Assembly: GCA_964036045.1 (NCBI GenBank)
Contig: OZ038398.1
Coordinates: 25,860,109 to 25,924,108 of the forward strand
Length of the DNA: 64,000 nucleotides
Source of the DNA: Eutreptiella sp. 'Long Island Sound 2002'
Taxonomy: Eukaryota; Euglenozoa; Euglenophyceae; Eutreptiales; Eutreptiaceae
Reading direction: 5' to 3'
A program made the translations under genes and the position numbers. The notes below the pieces were generated by a model, which saw only the letters and a program-made list of their open reading frames with translations, had not been told where the DNA came from and ran no database searches. Below are positions 20,902 through 33,246 of this stretch, piece after piece (positions within the stretch are counted from its first letter, which is position 1; every line of letters begins with the position of its first letter).

Positions 20902-23773
20902 TGGTAGCAGAGGCTACCTGAATGTTGTTCCTATGGTGTCCCAACCACAGCTAGCTCCCCAGTACGGCCTCGTAGACTCCGCCACCTCCGGAGACGTAAC
21001 GATTACGCTGCCGTGGTGCTGTGCGAACGAGGCCTTGAGAGGAATGCCTTGCGCAAGCCCAAATTGCCCAAGAAGGGCACAAATCAGCAGCTGTGGAGGC
21101 CCAGATTACAATCAAGATCCCAGTCGAAATTGGCCATCAAGCAGCTCGAATCTCCCAGCCTACGCTAATGGCAACGCTCCGGTGGAGCTTACGGACCTGG
21201 CAGGTACCAATACTCCCTACCAGTGTCCACATTTTGAGACCATCGACGCCGACATTGACGACATTGAGATGGGTGGTCCAGGTGAGGTACCTACCTATAA
21301 TCGACCAGCCTCATGGGCACAATGGGACAACCATTTGTCTTCCGAAGTGACCCGTAACCTTGAGGCGCTTGAGGCCCTTTGTCTGTTAGCCACGTCTAAG
21401 CTGATAGGACAAGAAAGAATCGCCTCTGATTTTTTATTCGAATATTTTTTCCTCCTTCAAGAAGAAATTAAGACCAGGATGTGGTGGTGTTCTCAAGAAG
21501 ATGACTCTTTTGCCATTTTTTTGCAGATCTGGGAGGCAAGTCCCTTCCCGAAGGAGAAGACCAAGGCACCTGTTGCCGGGCCCTCCGCCCCTCATCCCTC
21601 TGTTTCCATCCGCGACGATCTAGCCGCCGCGGTTGAGGAAGGAATTTTAGAGGCAGCTAGGCAGGCAAGCCTGGAAATTAGGACTGAAGGAGCTCCCCAA
21701 GTGGACTCCTGGCTGCGAACCACTGAGATTAGCGGTCCGACAGCCTGCTCAGGCCCTTCAGGGCACGGTATGTACTGTCCTGCCGACTGCTCTTGCAGAT
21801 TACAGCGAGATGCTGAGCTCCAATTGCTCAAAGATCAAATGCAACTCATCATTCAGACGCTGGGAATTAAAGATCTTTTCAAGACCCACATGAGGTCTGA
21901 GGGCGCATCATCGGTGGAACAAACAACAGAACCGTCGGAGGAGGCGACAGAAATTTTTTCGATTGCTCCTTCGGTGGACTCTAAGACCACCGACGCAAGG
22001 ATCAGCAGGACTAAGCTAAAGGAAAGGGTTACAATCTCTCGATCTCAGAGTAGATCGGCGAAGGCTAGGACTGAGGTTCAGAATGCCAAACGAACTGCCT
22101 CCCGTACTACCCTTCCTGCTGTTGATTCCAATGCAATTGCCCAGATGTTGCTCGCCCAGACCCTCGCCGGAGCTGGTGGGGCTAATGATGCCGCCAAGGT
22201 GTCTGCCATTACGGCCGGTGTTGGGCTGGATTCACTTCTAAATCCCACTTCATTGCGACTTCGTCAGGTTGCCAAGCAACCGAAGTATAATGGGAATCCC
22301 AGACGTTGGCCTCAGTTCCAACGGGAATTTAAACTGTGGGTTAAGACTCAAAAACTTCAAGATGATCAGTTCCTGATGGCCCTCCTGGACTGCCTTGAGG
22401 GAGCGCCGGTCAATACTTGGCTCAGGACCTGGAGTGATCGTGAAGATTCAAGTTCCCCCCTTACCTTTGATGAGGTGTGGGAACAGTTGGAGGTACGTGG
22501 ATCCCGACTGCCTGAGGACCATTACCACCAGATGTTGAAGAATTTTCCTTCGTTCTCGCGATTAATCTTGCACGAAGTGCAAGACAAGAGACAGCGCTTC
22601 TGGAATCTTGTAGAAGAATCTGAACATTCAGGCGAAAAATTTTCTAGTGCCGAGCTGAAAAATCTGATTTTTGACAAGATCCCCTCAGAAACCGCCGCCA
22701 CCCTTCGGAATAGACAGTCCGAAGAAAAAGTCAAGACCTGGTGGGCGGAAGTCGATGGCTTCGACGCCTCGGCCAACAGGTTTACGGTCAGGGAGGCACT
22801 TCAAAAGTGCTCCCCCACGTCGTTTACCAAGGTGAAATTCACTGCAAACACGTGGAAAATCAAGTTTAATGAACACGAGGATCGGGACTTGTTTGTCCAA
22901 GTCCTCAACAGGGGAGTAAGCTTCCATGGCAATCGCCTGAAGGCCAGGAACTGGGTGTTTTCGTTTACCCCGCAGGAACTGTGGGAAGAGGTTGAGAGGC
23001 TCGCTGACGCCGCCAATCAAAATTTCCATGAGGGTCTTGGGGGAACCAGGAATACCCAGCAAAACACCCAAAATGGGGCCCAAAAGGGCAACAAAAAGGT
23101 GAATGACACCCGGAATGTTCAGGATCATTGTAGCATCTGCCTTCTTTTAGGTTCTACGAACCGAGCTAAGACGCATTCTACTGCTAATCACCGATGGTCT
23201 GCTTACGATCACAAGGTGATTGGTGAAAATGTCAATAATTCGCAGAATTCAGACAGGAATGACAGACAGGTGCATGGTGCCAAGGGGGGAAAGGGTAATC
23301 CGAACGCCTCCGGTGGAAATAAAAATACTGGAGGCCCTGGCGGGTCCCAAGGCAAAGGAAATCGGACTACATCCGGTTCCGGTGGGCAGCCAAACGGTCA
23401 GACAAGTCCCAATGGCAACGCCGGAGGCGGAAATCGAGATCCAGGCCAAACCCCTCAATCCGGTACAAACAAAGGAAATGCTCCAGGATCACAGGGTAAG
23501 GGTAAGGGAAATCCTTCAGGAACCCCTTTCTCTGGTAAGGGCAGAGGGCGTGGCGACGGTGGTGGCCCATCATCCGGCGGCCGTGGCCGTGGACGTGGAA
23601 AGGGAAATCATCGTGTGGATCAGGTCTCAGGTGCAGATCAGGTGTCCGATGCGGATCGAGATTATGTCGAAAATGCCCTGAATCCAGCGGATGATCCGTT
23701 CCAAGATGAGTGGATCGACGAATCAGGCTGTGTTCACAATGTTAACGCAGCCGCTGGAGGTCAGAACGCCTAG
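20738..23773 (+). CDS. gag: Gag polyprotein of F1.3, intact (1011 aa)
   Basis: The structural protein of the particle. The ATG at 20738 is inside the LTR; the first 54 residues are LTR-encoded and the next five (HGSRG) come from the primer site. Visible parts: a Cys-rich patch (CCANEALRGMPC...CPRR) near 95; predicted helical acidic segments around 190-270; a Ser/Thr/Lys-rich middle; a capsid-like domain from about 512 (KYNGNPRRWPQFQREFKLWV) to about 690; a C-x2-C-x11-H-x4-H finger at 798-818, unlike the usual CCHC knuckle; and a Gly/Asn/Pro-rich tail with RGRGRGKG near 930, probably RNA-binding. It ends at UAG 23771-23773 with pol in frame beyond it. At about 1000 residues it is long for a Ty3-type Gag. 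Confidence 0.9.
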   Translation: MDLASVVAALASVGVRVSGSTPNNNIQGDSSRACPTGLAGPEPSGTHNDPGQHFHGSRGYLNVVPMVSQPQLAPQYGLVDSATSGDVTITLPWCCANEALRGMPCASPNCPRRAQISSCGGPDYNQDPSRNWPSSSSNLPAYANGNAPVELTDLAGTNTPYQCPHFETIDADIDDIEMGGPGEVPTYNRPASWAQWDNHLSSEVTRNLEALEALCLLATSKLIGQERIASDFLFEYFFLLQEEIKTRMWWCSQEDDSFAIFLQIWEASPFPKEKTKAPVAGPSAPHPSVSIRDDLAAAVEEGILEAARQASLEIRTEGAPQVDSWLRTTEISGPTACSGPSGHGMYCPADCSCRLQRDAELQLLKDQMQLIIQTLGIKDLFKTHMRSEGASSVEQTTEPSEEATEIFSIAPSVDSKTTDARISRTKLKERVTISRSQSRSAKARTEVQNAKRTASRTTLPAVDSNAIAQMLLAQTLAGAGGANDAAKVSAITAGVGLDSLLNPTSLRLRQVAKQPKYNGNPRRWPQFQREFKLWVKTQKLQDDQFLMALLDCLEGAPVNTWLRTWSDREDSSSPLTFDEVWEQLEVRGSRLPEDHYHQMLKNFPSFSRLILHEVQDKRQRFWNLVEESEHSGEKFSSAELKNLIFDKIPSETAATLRNRQSEEKVKTWWAEVDGFDASANRFTVREALQKCSPTSFTKVKFTANTWKIKFNEHEDRDLFVQVLNRGVSFHGNRLKARNWVFSFTPQELWEEVERLADAANQNFHEGLGGTRNTQQNTQNGAQKGNKKVNDTRNVQDHCSICLLLGSTNRAKTHSTANHRWSAYDHKVIGENVNNSQNSDRNDRQVHGAKGGKGNPNASGGNKNTGGPGGSQGKGNRTTSGSGGQPNGQTSPNGNAGGGNRDPGQTPQSGTNKGNAPGSQGKGKGNPSGTPFSGKGRGRGDGGGPSSGGRGRGRGKGNHRVDQVSGADQVSDADRDYVENALNPADDPFQDEWIDESGCVHNVNAAAGGQNA
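20902..20917 (+). other. primer-binding site of F1.3
   Basis: TGGTAGCAGAGG is complementary to initiator tRNA-Met and again lies in the loop and stem of GGTAGC-AGAG-GCTACC. Confidence 0.85.
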
Positions 23774-23808
23774 GGGAGCCACGAAAATCGCCCCTCCCCA
23801 GGCGATTT
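23771..23808 (+). promoter_or_regulatory. gag-pol readthrough signal of F1.3
   Basis: UAG followed by the conserved GGGGAG, AAATCGCC stem, CTCCCC loop and GGCGATTT stem. Readthrough would give a Gag-Pol of about 2,700 residues. Confidence 0.72.
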
Positions 23809-26800
23809 CAGGCATGATCCCCAAATTCCTGATCGACCATTACTTGATGTAGGGTCGCTTGTCTCCTCTCCCTTGGATCCGGCAGCGGATCCTTCTGTTG
23901 TAGTGGACGAGGTTGGTGTACAGTCCAAGCACAGGGCTCGTCAGTTTGTCACAAAGCTGTGGGTCTCTGATTGCAAGGGAAATTTCCACCTCGCCACTTG
24001 TTTGTGTGACAATGGATCAGAGGTAAATCTCCAATCCAATTCATTCTTACCCGACGACTGCGTGTTTGAATCGCCTCATCCTGTTACCCTCGAGGGAGTT
24101 TCTGGACATTCTCTCGCAGGTGGGCAACGCGGTTGTTATATATCAACCCATTTGGTCGCTCAAGACCTTTGGGAAGAGCAAAATGTGGAAGAAGTTGTCC
24201 TTAAGGATGACTACTTCTATCGTGCTGACATAAAGTATGACCTTTACTTGGGCCATCCTTGGCTTCGCAAGAACAGGGTAGCGCCCGTAGGTCATCGTCG
24301 TTGTTATTTGCTGGAGTCAGGTCCTTTGGAGCGTCCTGAATTTCGTTTTTTGCACGCAGGGTTTAAAAGTGCAGAAGAATTTTTGAAGCAAAAGGTGACA
24401 CCAAAATTTGGTGAAGATGTCACCATTGCAGAGGTGAATGGGAGTGCCGATTACTCCCAAGAGTTAGAATGTCTTCGTAGGGACTCCCAGCCACGACGCC
24501 CTTCGCGCTGGCACTCTTCATCCTACAGAGTTGTCGACAAATGGCGCGATGCAATTTGTGGGTACTTTCATGAACATCATTCCTTTTGGCCACAGTATGA
24601 TGCCTTTGCTAACCGTATGAACAAGCGCTTTGACAAGCACTTCAGCGACGCTTGGACCCACAAATGGGACAAGAAGTTGTGGATTAATCCTCCGTTTCAC
24701 TTAATCCAGCAGGTCATCCACAAAATCAAGCAAGATAAAACCCAGGCAATTTTAGTTGTGCCCTTGTGGGACGACAAGCCTTGGTTTCAGGAATTACAGG
24801 ACATTTGTGTAGATTACATCGAACTTCCCAGGAAGATTAAGCTGTATGCCAGGGACGACACAGGTCCCCTGCCACAGCGGTCCTGGAGTTCGCTTGCATT
24901 CCTGGTGGATGGAAAGCTTTCTGACTCTAATTCTGCTGATTCTAGTACAGATTCCTGTGTTGGGTCTGAATCTGAGGTTGAGCGTGGTACTGATGATGAA
25001 TCTATTTTTTCTGATTTTTGTCCGTCAGATACCCAAGGTGATTCAACGTCCAATGGATCCGCCTCGTCTCCCTCTTCCCCAATACGGTCGACATCGAAAA
25101 GAATCTTCAGTGCACGGGCGAAGAAAAATCTCCAATCGCGCCGCAAATTCAGAGTTTTTTATGAAAAACCCCCTGTGGAAGCTTTCATGGATCCTTTCGA
25201 GGAGCTGGATCACGAAGAGAATCTCTGGGATTTCGACACACGACCCACCTATCTTCAAGAGGCAGTTGATACGGACCTGTTTAGGGACATCCGTAAGAAG
25301 ATTCTTCCTGCCAAAGCCGAAGAAGTCGCCAAAGTTTTTTCGACAGTAATTCCTGGTGATCAGGTGGACACTGAACTGTGTTCCAAGTCAAGAGAAAAGA
25401 TTTTTGAGGAACGGAAGGACACAACCCTTTCAGGGAAGTTGATCAAAGACCCCCCTGTCCGTGGACAGTTCGGTGAAGCCTTCATCGAGCTTCGTGAAGG
25501 GTACAAGCCAAAAACCAGCGCCCTTATGAAAATCATGGACATAAACATGAGATCCTCAGAAAAATCATCGAGAGAAATCTCAGGGAATTTGGTTGGCTTG
25601 AGGGTTGTATGACCAGCGAGTGGTGCTGTTCACCCTTCACAGTCCCGAAGCCACCGCCTGCAGACCAGAACACCATTGATGGTTGGCGAATGGTTGTTGA
25701 TTTTCGCAATCTCAACGCCGAAACAAAGGCGGATTCACACCCCCTGCCCCTCATTGAGGAGGAAATCGCCAAGAGGGCGAGAGGTCGTTTGTTCTCTGTG
25801 CTGGATCTCCGTCACGGCTTTCACCAAATGCCGTTGAGGAAGGACAGCAGACCTCTCACCTGTATGTGCACGCCATGTGGCCCAGTCCAATGGACGGTCA
25901 TGCCCATGGGCCTGAAGAACGCCCCTTCGTTTTTTCAAAGAATGATGGAGGATGTGCTGTTCACAACCCATCCTGAGCTTCGTGCCTTCGTGAGTGTGTA
26001 CATAGATGACATAATCATCGCGACGGAGGGGGAGGGACTGACCGAAGCTGAGCTGGTGGCCCTACATGAGAAGCAGCTGAACCAAGTTTTGGACATTCTT
26101 GACGCCAATCAGCTGATTTGTGGGCCAAAGAAGGGAAAATTATTTTTAAAATCAGTCGAATTTTGTGGTTCTCTCCTAGAGAATGGCACCCGACGACCCA
26201 GTCCAGGGAAGCTCGTCGCTATTCAGAAGTGGAAGCGCCCTGAGACGATCACGGAGTTGAGAGGATTCCTGGGTTGTTGCAATTTTTACCACACTTTTGT
26301 GCCGAATTATGCCAAATTTGCTGCCCCCGTCACTGAATTATTGAAGGTAGGGAGAGATGCGGGCAAGGCAGGTTCAAAGGTTCGTGTCAAGTGGACTGAC
26401 GAGTGCGAGGAGGCCTTCCATCACTTGAAGGCGGCCCTCTGCGAAGTCGCCACGTTGCATGTGCCCCAATTTGACCGACCCTTCTACATTAGAACCGACG
26501 CATCTAGGTACGCGATCGGAGCTGTCCTTGAACAGGTTGATGAAGCCACCGGCGATCATTACCCTCTTGCATTTTGGTCTCGGAAGCTAGCCCCACGCCA
26601 AATGCAATGGTCGCCGCGTGAGCAAGAAACGTATGCCATAATTTGCGCTCTAAAAAAGTACCAATCGTGGGTTGGCACCAATCGAGTCGAGGTCCTGACG
26701 GATCATCGATCTCTGGAGTATTGGGCCACCGAACACATTGATACTGTCGCGAGCCCAGCTGGTCGACGGGCCAGATGGCACGAATTTCTCAGTCTGTTTG

Positions 26801-28956
26801 ACCTCCATGTGTCGTATTTGCCTGGAAAACACAACACGGTAGCGGATGCTCTGAGCCGATGGGCTTACCCCGCCTCAGAGGGGCTGCAAAGTACCAACAT
26901 CCATGGTACGGAGCAGGACCGCCATGTCATCATCGAATGGGATCAGGAAGAAAAGAAACTCATTCGACGTGCATGCATGCAGTGCGCTGTTAAACAGCAC
27001 GCATTGCCGTGTCACGACACCACGGCCATCTCAGATCCGGCGCATGCCCATGAGATCTGCACCAAAACGCTGAAAGTCGTGGAGAAAGTCACCGATCCCT
27101 CCTCAGGGAGTGTGAAACGGTTTGACTATACCCGACGAGTAAGTAGATTTCGGTTGATCCAGGGCATTAAGCGTCGAGATCCGGCCAAAACTCCACCCCT
27201 GCCGAAGGATTCCCTGATCATCCGTGACTGGACGTCCGATTACCTGCAGGATCCCATGTTTAAAGAGGTCTTTGGAAATCTCAAATCCAAAGATGCTCAC
27301 AGGGATGGGATTTTTGCTGAGTACTCGTTGGATGGGGGGAAGCTGTGGATGGAGGGTAAATTGTGTGTGCCTGACGCCCTAGCCCCCCGAGTGTTAAACT
27401 GGTGGCACAAATGGGAGTCCCCCCACGCACATGGCCGTCGACTGTGGTCGATGATTAAGCATAGGTTGTTTGGATCGAGGCTCTACACTCATTGCATGAA
27501 AGTAGCCGCCGGATGTGCCCAATGTGCTGTCTCGACGCCCCCCAGCGCGAAGAAGCACGGCCATCTGAGGCCTCATCCTATTCCGGAGCGTCTCTTTAAC
27601 AGAGTCACCAGTGATTTTTTCTATCTCGGTGAACTCGATGACGAAGAGTGCCATTGGACGAATAAAAAAGTCAATGGTGTGCTCCTTATTCAGTGCCGTC
27701 ATTCCGGCTACATTCAAGTGTTGCCTTGCAACATTGAGTCGATGACTGGCAAGGCTGCCGCCAAATGGTGCGCGCAGACCTGGATGGGAGGCTGGGACGT
27801 CCCATCCGAGGTGGTGACGGATTCAGGCAAAGAGTACACCTCCGAATGGTGGAGAGAATTGTGTGCTCGCCTTGGAATCCACCACCTCCGATGTGAAATC
27901 CACTCGCATCCAGCGCTGCCTGGCGAAAGAGCCGGCCGCTCAATTATTAATATGCTTCGTAAGGAGCTCGCGAGTGAAAAGGATTTCCATTGGATGGAAG
28001 TTCTCTTCGCATTGCTTCGCCGTTACCACAACACGCCTTTGTATCATGGCCTTTCTCCAAATGAAATTGTCTTTGGACGAAAGAAGTGTTGGTGGAACAT
28101 GCCGTTGAATAATCCTCGCCCCTGTAAGGATGCTTCGCTGTTTTTGGACGAAGTCCAACGAGCAGATAAATCTGTGTCGAAATTAATCGAGAAGCATCAA
28201 GCTGACTGGCTTTGGGTTCAAAATCAAGGTCGAAAAAACCCCCACAATTTTGAAGTCGATGATCGAGTTTGGCTTCGAAAATCCGAAACCACCCTGGACG
28301 GAGATGACAAGCTTCTTCCCTTGTGGGAGGGGCCATTCGCTGTTACAGCGCGTCTTGGTGAGAACAGCTGGAGGATTCGCGTGGATGTCAGCAGGGAAAT
28401 TGACGCTTCGGGCGATCGCCTCAAGAGAGAGATCCCCTCCCCCAAGGATCGGGTTAAACCCCTTCTCTGGACTGCGAAACATCTGTCTGATCGGGTCATC
28501 GAAGGGGGGAAGTACGAACTCAAGAGGATTGTTGAAGCAAGACGTGACGCCAAGGGCGAATGGGAATTTCTATGTGAGTGGAGGGGCTTTGATTCCAGTC
28601 ACAACAACTGGGAACCAGCCCAATCTTTTGTCCATGGATACACCAAGGGGTTCATCGACTTCCTCAAGAAGCACCCCGAAATTGGTGTACTCCTGACAGA
28701 TTGTTTGTCGAAACCAGACAGACAAGTGGAGAGCGACGGAAAACGACCTGTGGTGAATCGAGATCCAGCCTTTTACGGCCCTCAGCAGCCACATTCCAGG
28801 GCTGATCCGTCGATCCCCCCTCCTGCGGTCAGGCCAGCCCAGGAGCCAAATGAGGACCAAGCTTCGAGTTCGGCCGCTGATCTGCAGCGCCCAAGCCGTA
28901 CGAGGGCCAGGCCAGACAGGTTGGTGGTCACATGCATTCGTGCTTGGCCGAATTAA
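23774..28956 (+). pseudogene. pol: pol of F1.3, single frameshift
   Basis: In frame with gag to about 25512, where one base is missing from an A-rich run (AAGCCAAAAACC against AAGGCAAAAAAAC in F1.5). The second part is open to the TAA ending at 28956. Domains in order: protease (DNGS near 24012, YDLYLGHPW), methyltransferase-like domain (about 24520-24910, NPPF), acidic linker, RT with YIDD, RNase H, HHCC finger, integrase core (SDFFYL, VTDSG, LPGER) and chromodomain (FLCEWRGFDSSHNNWEP). The frameshift lies between linker and RT, so this copy could supply Gag but not RT or integrase. In the integrase, VEIHSHPALPGER replaces the HRAL of other copies, a minor change. Confidence 0.93.
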
Positions 28957-30601
28957 GGAAGCCATCCTACCACATTCTGCTCAATCCACTGTTCATTCTT
29001 TCTGTTTAAGTCATGATGTGGAGAACTGCGAATGTTTGATAATTTGACGTCAATCAACTTTTCTTTGGTCTCCGTTCGGCAGACAAGGCGTAGATACGCT
29101 GACGGAGTGTGCTGCCGTGTTCAGAAAAAACCAAACTCAGGCTTAATTCAGGCAGATTCGGGGTAATCTTGTCTCTGTTGGTCTGTGTATCTTTGGAATT
29201 TGGCTACTCGTGCAGATGGAAGCAAATGTACATAATCAAAACGCTGGCCAGCGACATTCACCCCTACAGGTATCCCCTGTAGTACTGGCTGCACCAGATG
29301 CGACGCCAGGAACTCAGATCGTACCTTCATTTGCTGTGATGCTAACGCCAAAGTCCAGATTCAGATCCAGGATCCTCAAATTTACCTTGAATTTCTCAGG
29401 TTTGTCCATCATTCTGCCACTGTTGTACGAAACCAAGACGTCAATTGTTCAGACAACCTTCATCTAGGAGCTCTAGGGACTTCTAACAGCAACCTCTGAA
29501 GTCCGTAAGCTTCGTTGTATTTTTGGCACACGCCAATGTGAGCTCAATCCGACCAGAAACTGTCGAGAATGGTGAATCCAAGTGTCTTGTGGGACTCCAT
29601 CGAAAGATTGGCCTTGTCCAAGTCGATTGACACCGCCGCCACTGTAAATTCGGTGTCTCTCAGTTATATACTGTCAGTAAAGCGCCTTCAGTGAACCTTC
29701 GGCGCGTTACATGCCAAGGATTCAGGGCCAGCATGTCCCATCATGATGCATCATCACATGATCCACATTTTCATAGAATCTGTTAGATGCTCGCGAACCA
29801 ACGTGCCGGAAAGCACAATTGAGCTGAATAAACGACAATATATATTAACTTTAGTCTAAACGAAAGTGTTGGTAGTTTCAGTTGTACACATTCCGCTTCA
29901 TTTCACCTTCATCTTAGGGAATTTGCTGACATTAGGACAATTTAGATTGATTTCCTTATCATCTCCTCTCATTCCTCGAAGATCTGTTTAGATCTAAGTG
30001 AACAGAAAAACATCTTTACCTTCCGTGGTTCACTTAGGGTCTACAGACTACATCTGTATTTGTTTTTCCACACTGTGATTGTCTCATCCCCTTAGTCTCT
30101 GCTCAATTTGACTCTCAATCTTACTCAATTTTGTGATCATCCACCAGATGCGCTAATTCTGAGCCACATGCTGTACTTTTCAGAACAACAAAAGCGAGAT
30201 AACACGATGTAGAGTTCGGCGAGGACACCGTAGCGTGCCCGCGACAGCGAAACTGTGCCAGAGTGCTGAGATGTCACTCCAATTCTTGATCCCCCCACTC
30301 AATCCATCAATAATCTACCTCATTCTCAACCAATGCATGGTTTGGTATTGATTCTCGATACGTTTACATGCTTTTTAGCCCTTGACCTAATGTTTTACTG
30401 CACGGAGGACTGTTCGTCACTTCTCATTCTGTCTCATTTCAGGTTCATCCAGCCTGATTCAGTGCCAATTCAGCCCAAATCAGGTCAGATCAAGCAGATT
30501 TCGCCCCATTGAGGCTACATTTCTATGTTTTTCTGGGACTTACCCGCACTACGTTCTTCGTTGACGTAGCGACACACCCCAGTGTGTTTTTGGAGGGGGA
30601 G
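28957..30601 (+). other. F1.3 3' untranslated region (1645 bp)
   Basis: Non-coding. It lacks the tRNA-like block seen in F1.1 and F1.2. The stem-loop arms are at 29994-30003 and 30028-30037, and the PPT GGAGGGGGAG is at 30592-30601. Confidence 0.8.
29994..30037 (+). other. conserved 3'UTR stem-loop (F1.3)
   Basis: CTAAGTGAAC pairs with GTTCACTTAG; the arms are the same as in F1.1 and F1.2. Confidence 0.6.
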
Positions 30602-31133
30602 TGTAAGTGCGGCTAGCCCCATCTGCTCAGATTTTCAGACATTCTGCCCAGATTGGCTACATTTTGGTCATTTTCTTTGCTTCGGCGGAATTGCCGCCTC
30701 GCAGCTCAGTCACAGGATATTTCCTATATATTTCTGATATGCCGGATTTGATTCCGCGGTCCATTTCCCGTAAATCCGCCGCGTTCCGCTATTTTAGCTG
30801 GAATCGCCATTTGCCGCTGACGCGCGCTCGCGGGCCAGATCGGCCAAACATTTTTACATAAATGGATTATTTAAATTCTTTCAGACAGTTTTGGACACTC
30901 AGATGTATTTAGAATAATTCCCCTCAATTTTCTTCATAGACTGGGATTTTCTGCCGGATAACAATCAGCATGGACCTTGCTTCTGTTGTCGCTGCTCTCG
31001 CCTCTGTTGGTGTCCGAGTATCCGGTTCTACCCCCAATAACAACATCCAGGGAGACTCCTCGCGTGCCTGCCCCACTGGTCTTGCCGGCCCCGAGCCCTC
31101 CGGCACCCACAACGACCCAGGGCAGCACTTTCA
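30602..31133 (+). repeat. 3' LTR of F1.3 (532 bp)
   Basis: The direct repeat of 20370-20901, with two differences by eye. GTGCC (31134-31138) follows. From its ATG at 30970 the frame runs 92 codons, the last part being antisense F1.4 gag. Confidence 0.95.
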
Positions 31134-33192
31134 GTGCCTCCCTGACGGAAAACCTATTGGCAGAGGCATCGAAGCCTTCCACCTCCGCCCACCAGGTCTT
31201 GACCTTTTCTTCGGACTGTCTGTTCCGAAGGGTGGCGGCAGTTTCTGAGGGGATCTTGTCACAAATCAGATTTTTCAGCTCGGCACTAGAAAATTTTTCG
31301 CCTGAATGTTCAGCTTCTTCCACTAAATTCCAGAAGCGCTGTCTTTTGTCTTGCACTTCGTGCAAGATTAATCGCGAGAATGAAGGAAAATTCTTCAACA
31401 TCTGGTGGTAATGGTCCTCTGGCAGCCGGGATCCACGTACCTCCAACTGTTCCCACACCTCATCAAAGGTAAGGGGGGAACTTGTATCCTCACGATCACT
31501 CCAGGTCCTGAGCCAAGTGTTGGCCGGCGCTCCCTCAAGGCAGTCCAAGAGGGCCATCAGGAACTGATCATCTTGGAGTTTTTGAGTCTTAACCCACAGT
31601 TTAAATTCCCGTTGGAACTGAGGCCAACGTCGGGGGTTTCCATTATACTTTGGTTGCTTGGCAACCTGACGAAGTCGCAATGAAGTAGGATTAAGAAGCG
31701 AATCCAGCCCAACACCGGCCGTAATGGCAGACACCTTGGCGGCATCATTCGCCACACCAGCTCCGGCTAGGGTCTGGGCGAGCAACAGCTGGGCTAAGGC
31801 ATTGGAATCAGCAGCAGGAGGGGCAGTACGGGAGGCAGTTCGCTTGGCATTCTGAGCCTCAGTCCTAGCCTTCGCCGTCCTACTCTCAGAACGAGAGATT
31901 TTAACCCTTTCCTTTAGCTTGGTCCTGCTGATCCTTGCATCGGTGGTCGTCGAGTCCACCGAAGGAGCAATTGAAAAAATTTCTGTCGCCTCCTCCGACG
32001 GCTCTGTTGCTTGTTCCACCGATGAGGCGCCCTCAGACCGCATGTGCGTCTTGAAAAAATTTTTTATTCCCAGCGTTTGAATGATGAGGTGCATTTGATC
32101 TTTGAGCAATTGGAGCTCCGAATCTCGCTGGAATCTGCAGGAGCAGTCGGCAGGACAGTACATACCGTGTCCTGAAGGGCCTGAGCAGGCTGTCGGACCG
32201 CTGATCTCGGTGGTCCACAGCCAGGAGTCCACTTGGGGAGCTCCTTCAGCCCTGATTTCCAGGCTTGCCTGCCTGGCCGCCTCTAAAATTCCTTCCTCAA
32301 CCGCGGTGGCTAGATCGTCGCGGATGGAAACAGGGGGATGAGGGGCGGAGGGCCCGGGAACAGGTGCCGTGCCCTTCTCCTTCGGGAAGGGGCTTGCCTT
32401 CCAGATCTGCAAAAAAATGGCAAAAGAATCATCTTCTTGAGAACGCCACCACATCCTGGTATTAATTTCATCCTGAAGGAGGAAAAAATATTCCATTAAA
32501 AAATCAGAGGCGATTCTTTCTTGTCCGATCAGCTTAGACGTGGCTAAGAGACAAAGGGCCTCAAGGGCCTCAAGGTTACGGGTCACTTCTGGGGACAAAT
32601 GGTCGCCCCATTGTGCGCAAGAGGCTGGTCGATTATAGCTAGGTACCTCACCTGGACCACCCATCTCAATGTCGTTCAGATCGGCGTCCGTGGTCTCAAA
32701 TGTTGGACATTGGTAAGGAATGTTGGTACCTGCCAGCTCCGTAAGGTCTACCGGAGCGTTGCCATCGTCGTAGGCCGGCGGATTCCAGCTACTCGATGGC
32801 CAATTTGGACTGGGATTGTGGTAATCTGGGTCCCCACAGCTGCTGATTTGTGCCCTTCTTGGGCAGCTTGGACTCGCGCAAGGCATTCCTCTCAAGGCCT
32901 CGTTCGCGCAGCACCAAGGCAGTGTAATCGTTACTTCTCCAGAAGCGGCGGGGTCTACGGGCCCGTACTGGGGAGCGGGCTGTGGTTGGGACACCAAAGG
33001 AACAACATTCAGGTAGCCTCTGCTACCATGAAAGTGCTGCCCTGGGTCGTTGAAGGTGCCGGAGGGCTCAGGGCCGGCAAGACCAGTGGGGCAGGCACGC
33101 GAGGAGTCGACCTGAACGTTGCTGTTGGGGGTAGAACCGGATACACGGACACCAACGGAGGCGAGAGCAGCAACAACGGAAGCAAGATCCAT
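31134..33192 (-). pseudogene. gag: gag of F1.4, N-terminal part
   Basis: The ATG is at 33192-33190, inside the F1.4 LTR. The frame is open to the F1.3 junction and includes the Cys-rich patch and the whole capsid-like region. After the junction the frame continues only into antisense F1.3 LTR, which is meaningless. Its real continuation is 20364-19391. Residues such as SNVQVDSS resemble F1.2 rather than F1.3. Confidence 0.92.
33013..33028 (-). other. primer-binding site of F1.4
   Basis: On the minus strand TGGTAGCAGAGG (33028-33017) directly follows the LTR end, with the same hairpin as the other copies. Confidence 0.85.
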
Positions 33193-33246
33193 GCTGATTG
33201 TTATCCGGCAGAAAATCCCAGTCTATGAAGAAAATTGATGCGGATT
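33029..33246 (-). repeat. 5' LTR of F1.4, inner part (218 bp)
   Basis: This is the gag-proximal part of the F1.4 LTR, cut by F1.5. Together with 58366-58679 (314 bp) it makes 532 bp, a complete LTR. Confidence 0.93.
33242..33246. repeat. target site duplication of F1.5 (left)
   Basis: GGATT, repeated at 58361-58365. The flanks are the two parts of the F1.4 LTR. Confidence 0.93.

Larger units (their letters stand above)
20370..31133 (+). mobile_element. F1.3: complete family-1 chromovirus (10,764 bp)
   Basis: LTRs at 20370-20901 and 30602-31133 differ at two positions by eye, with GTGCC on both sides. The order is LTR, PBS, gag, UAG, pol, 3'UTR, PPT, LTR. Gag is open throughout, and pol has a single one-base deletion near 25512. 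It is the least damaged F1 copy in the window. It belongs to the subfamily with LTRs starting TGTAAGTGCGGCTAGCCCC and a shorter 3'UTR. Confidence 0.95.

Noticed and set aside
30934-33192. A 752-codon minus-strand gene
   Set aside because: The last part is antisense F1.3 LTR joined by the nested insertion; it is the N-terminal half of F1.4 gag only.
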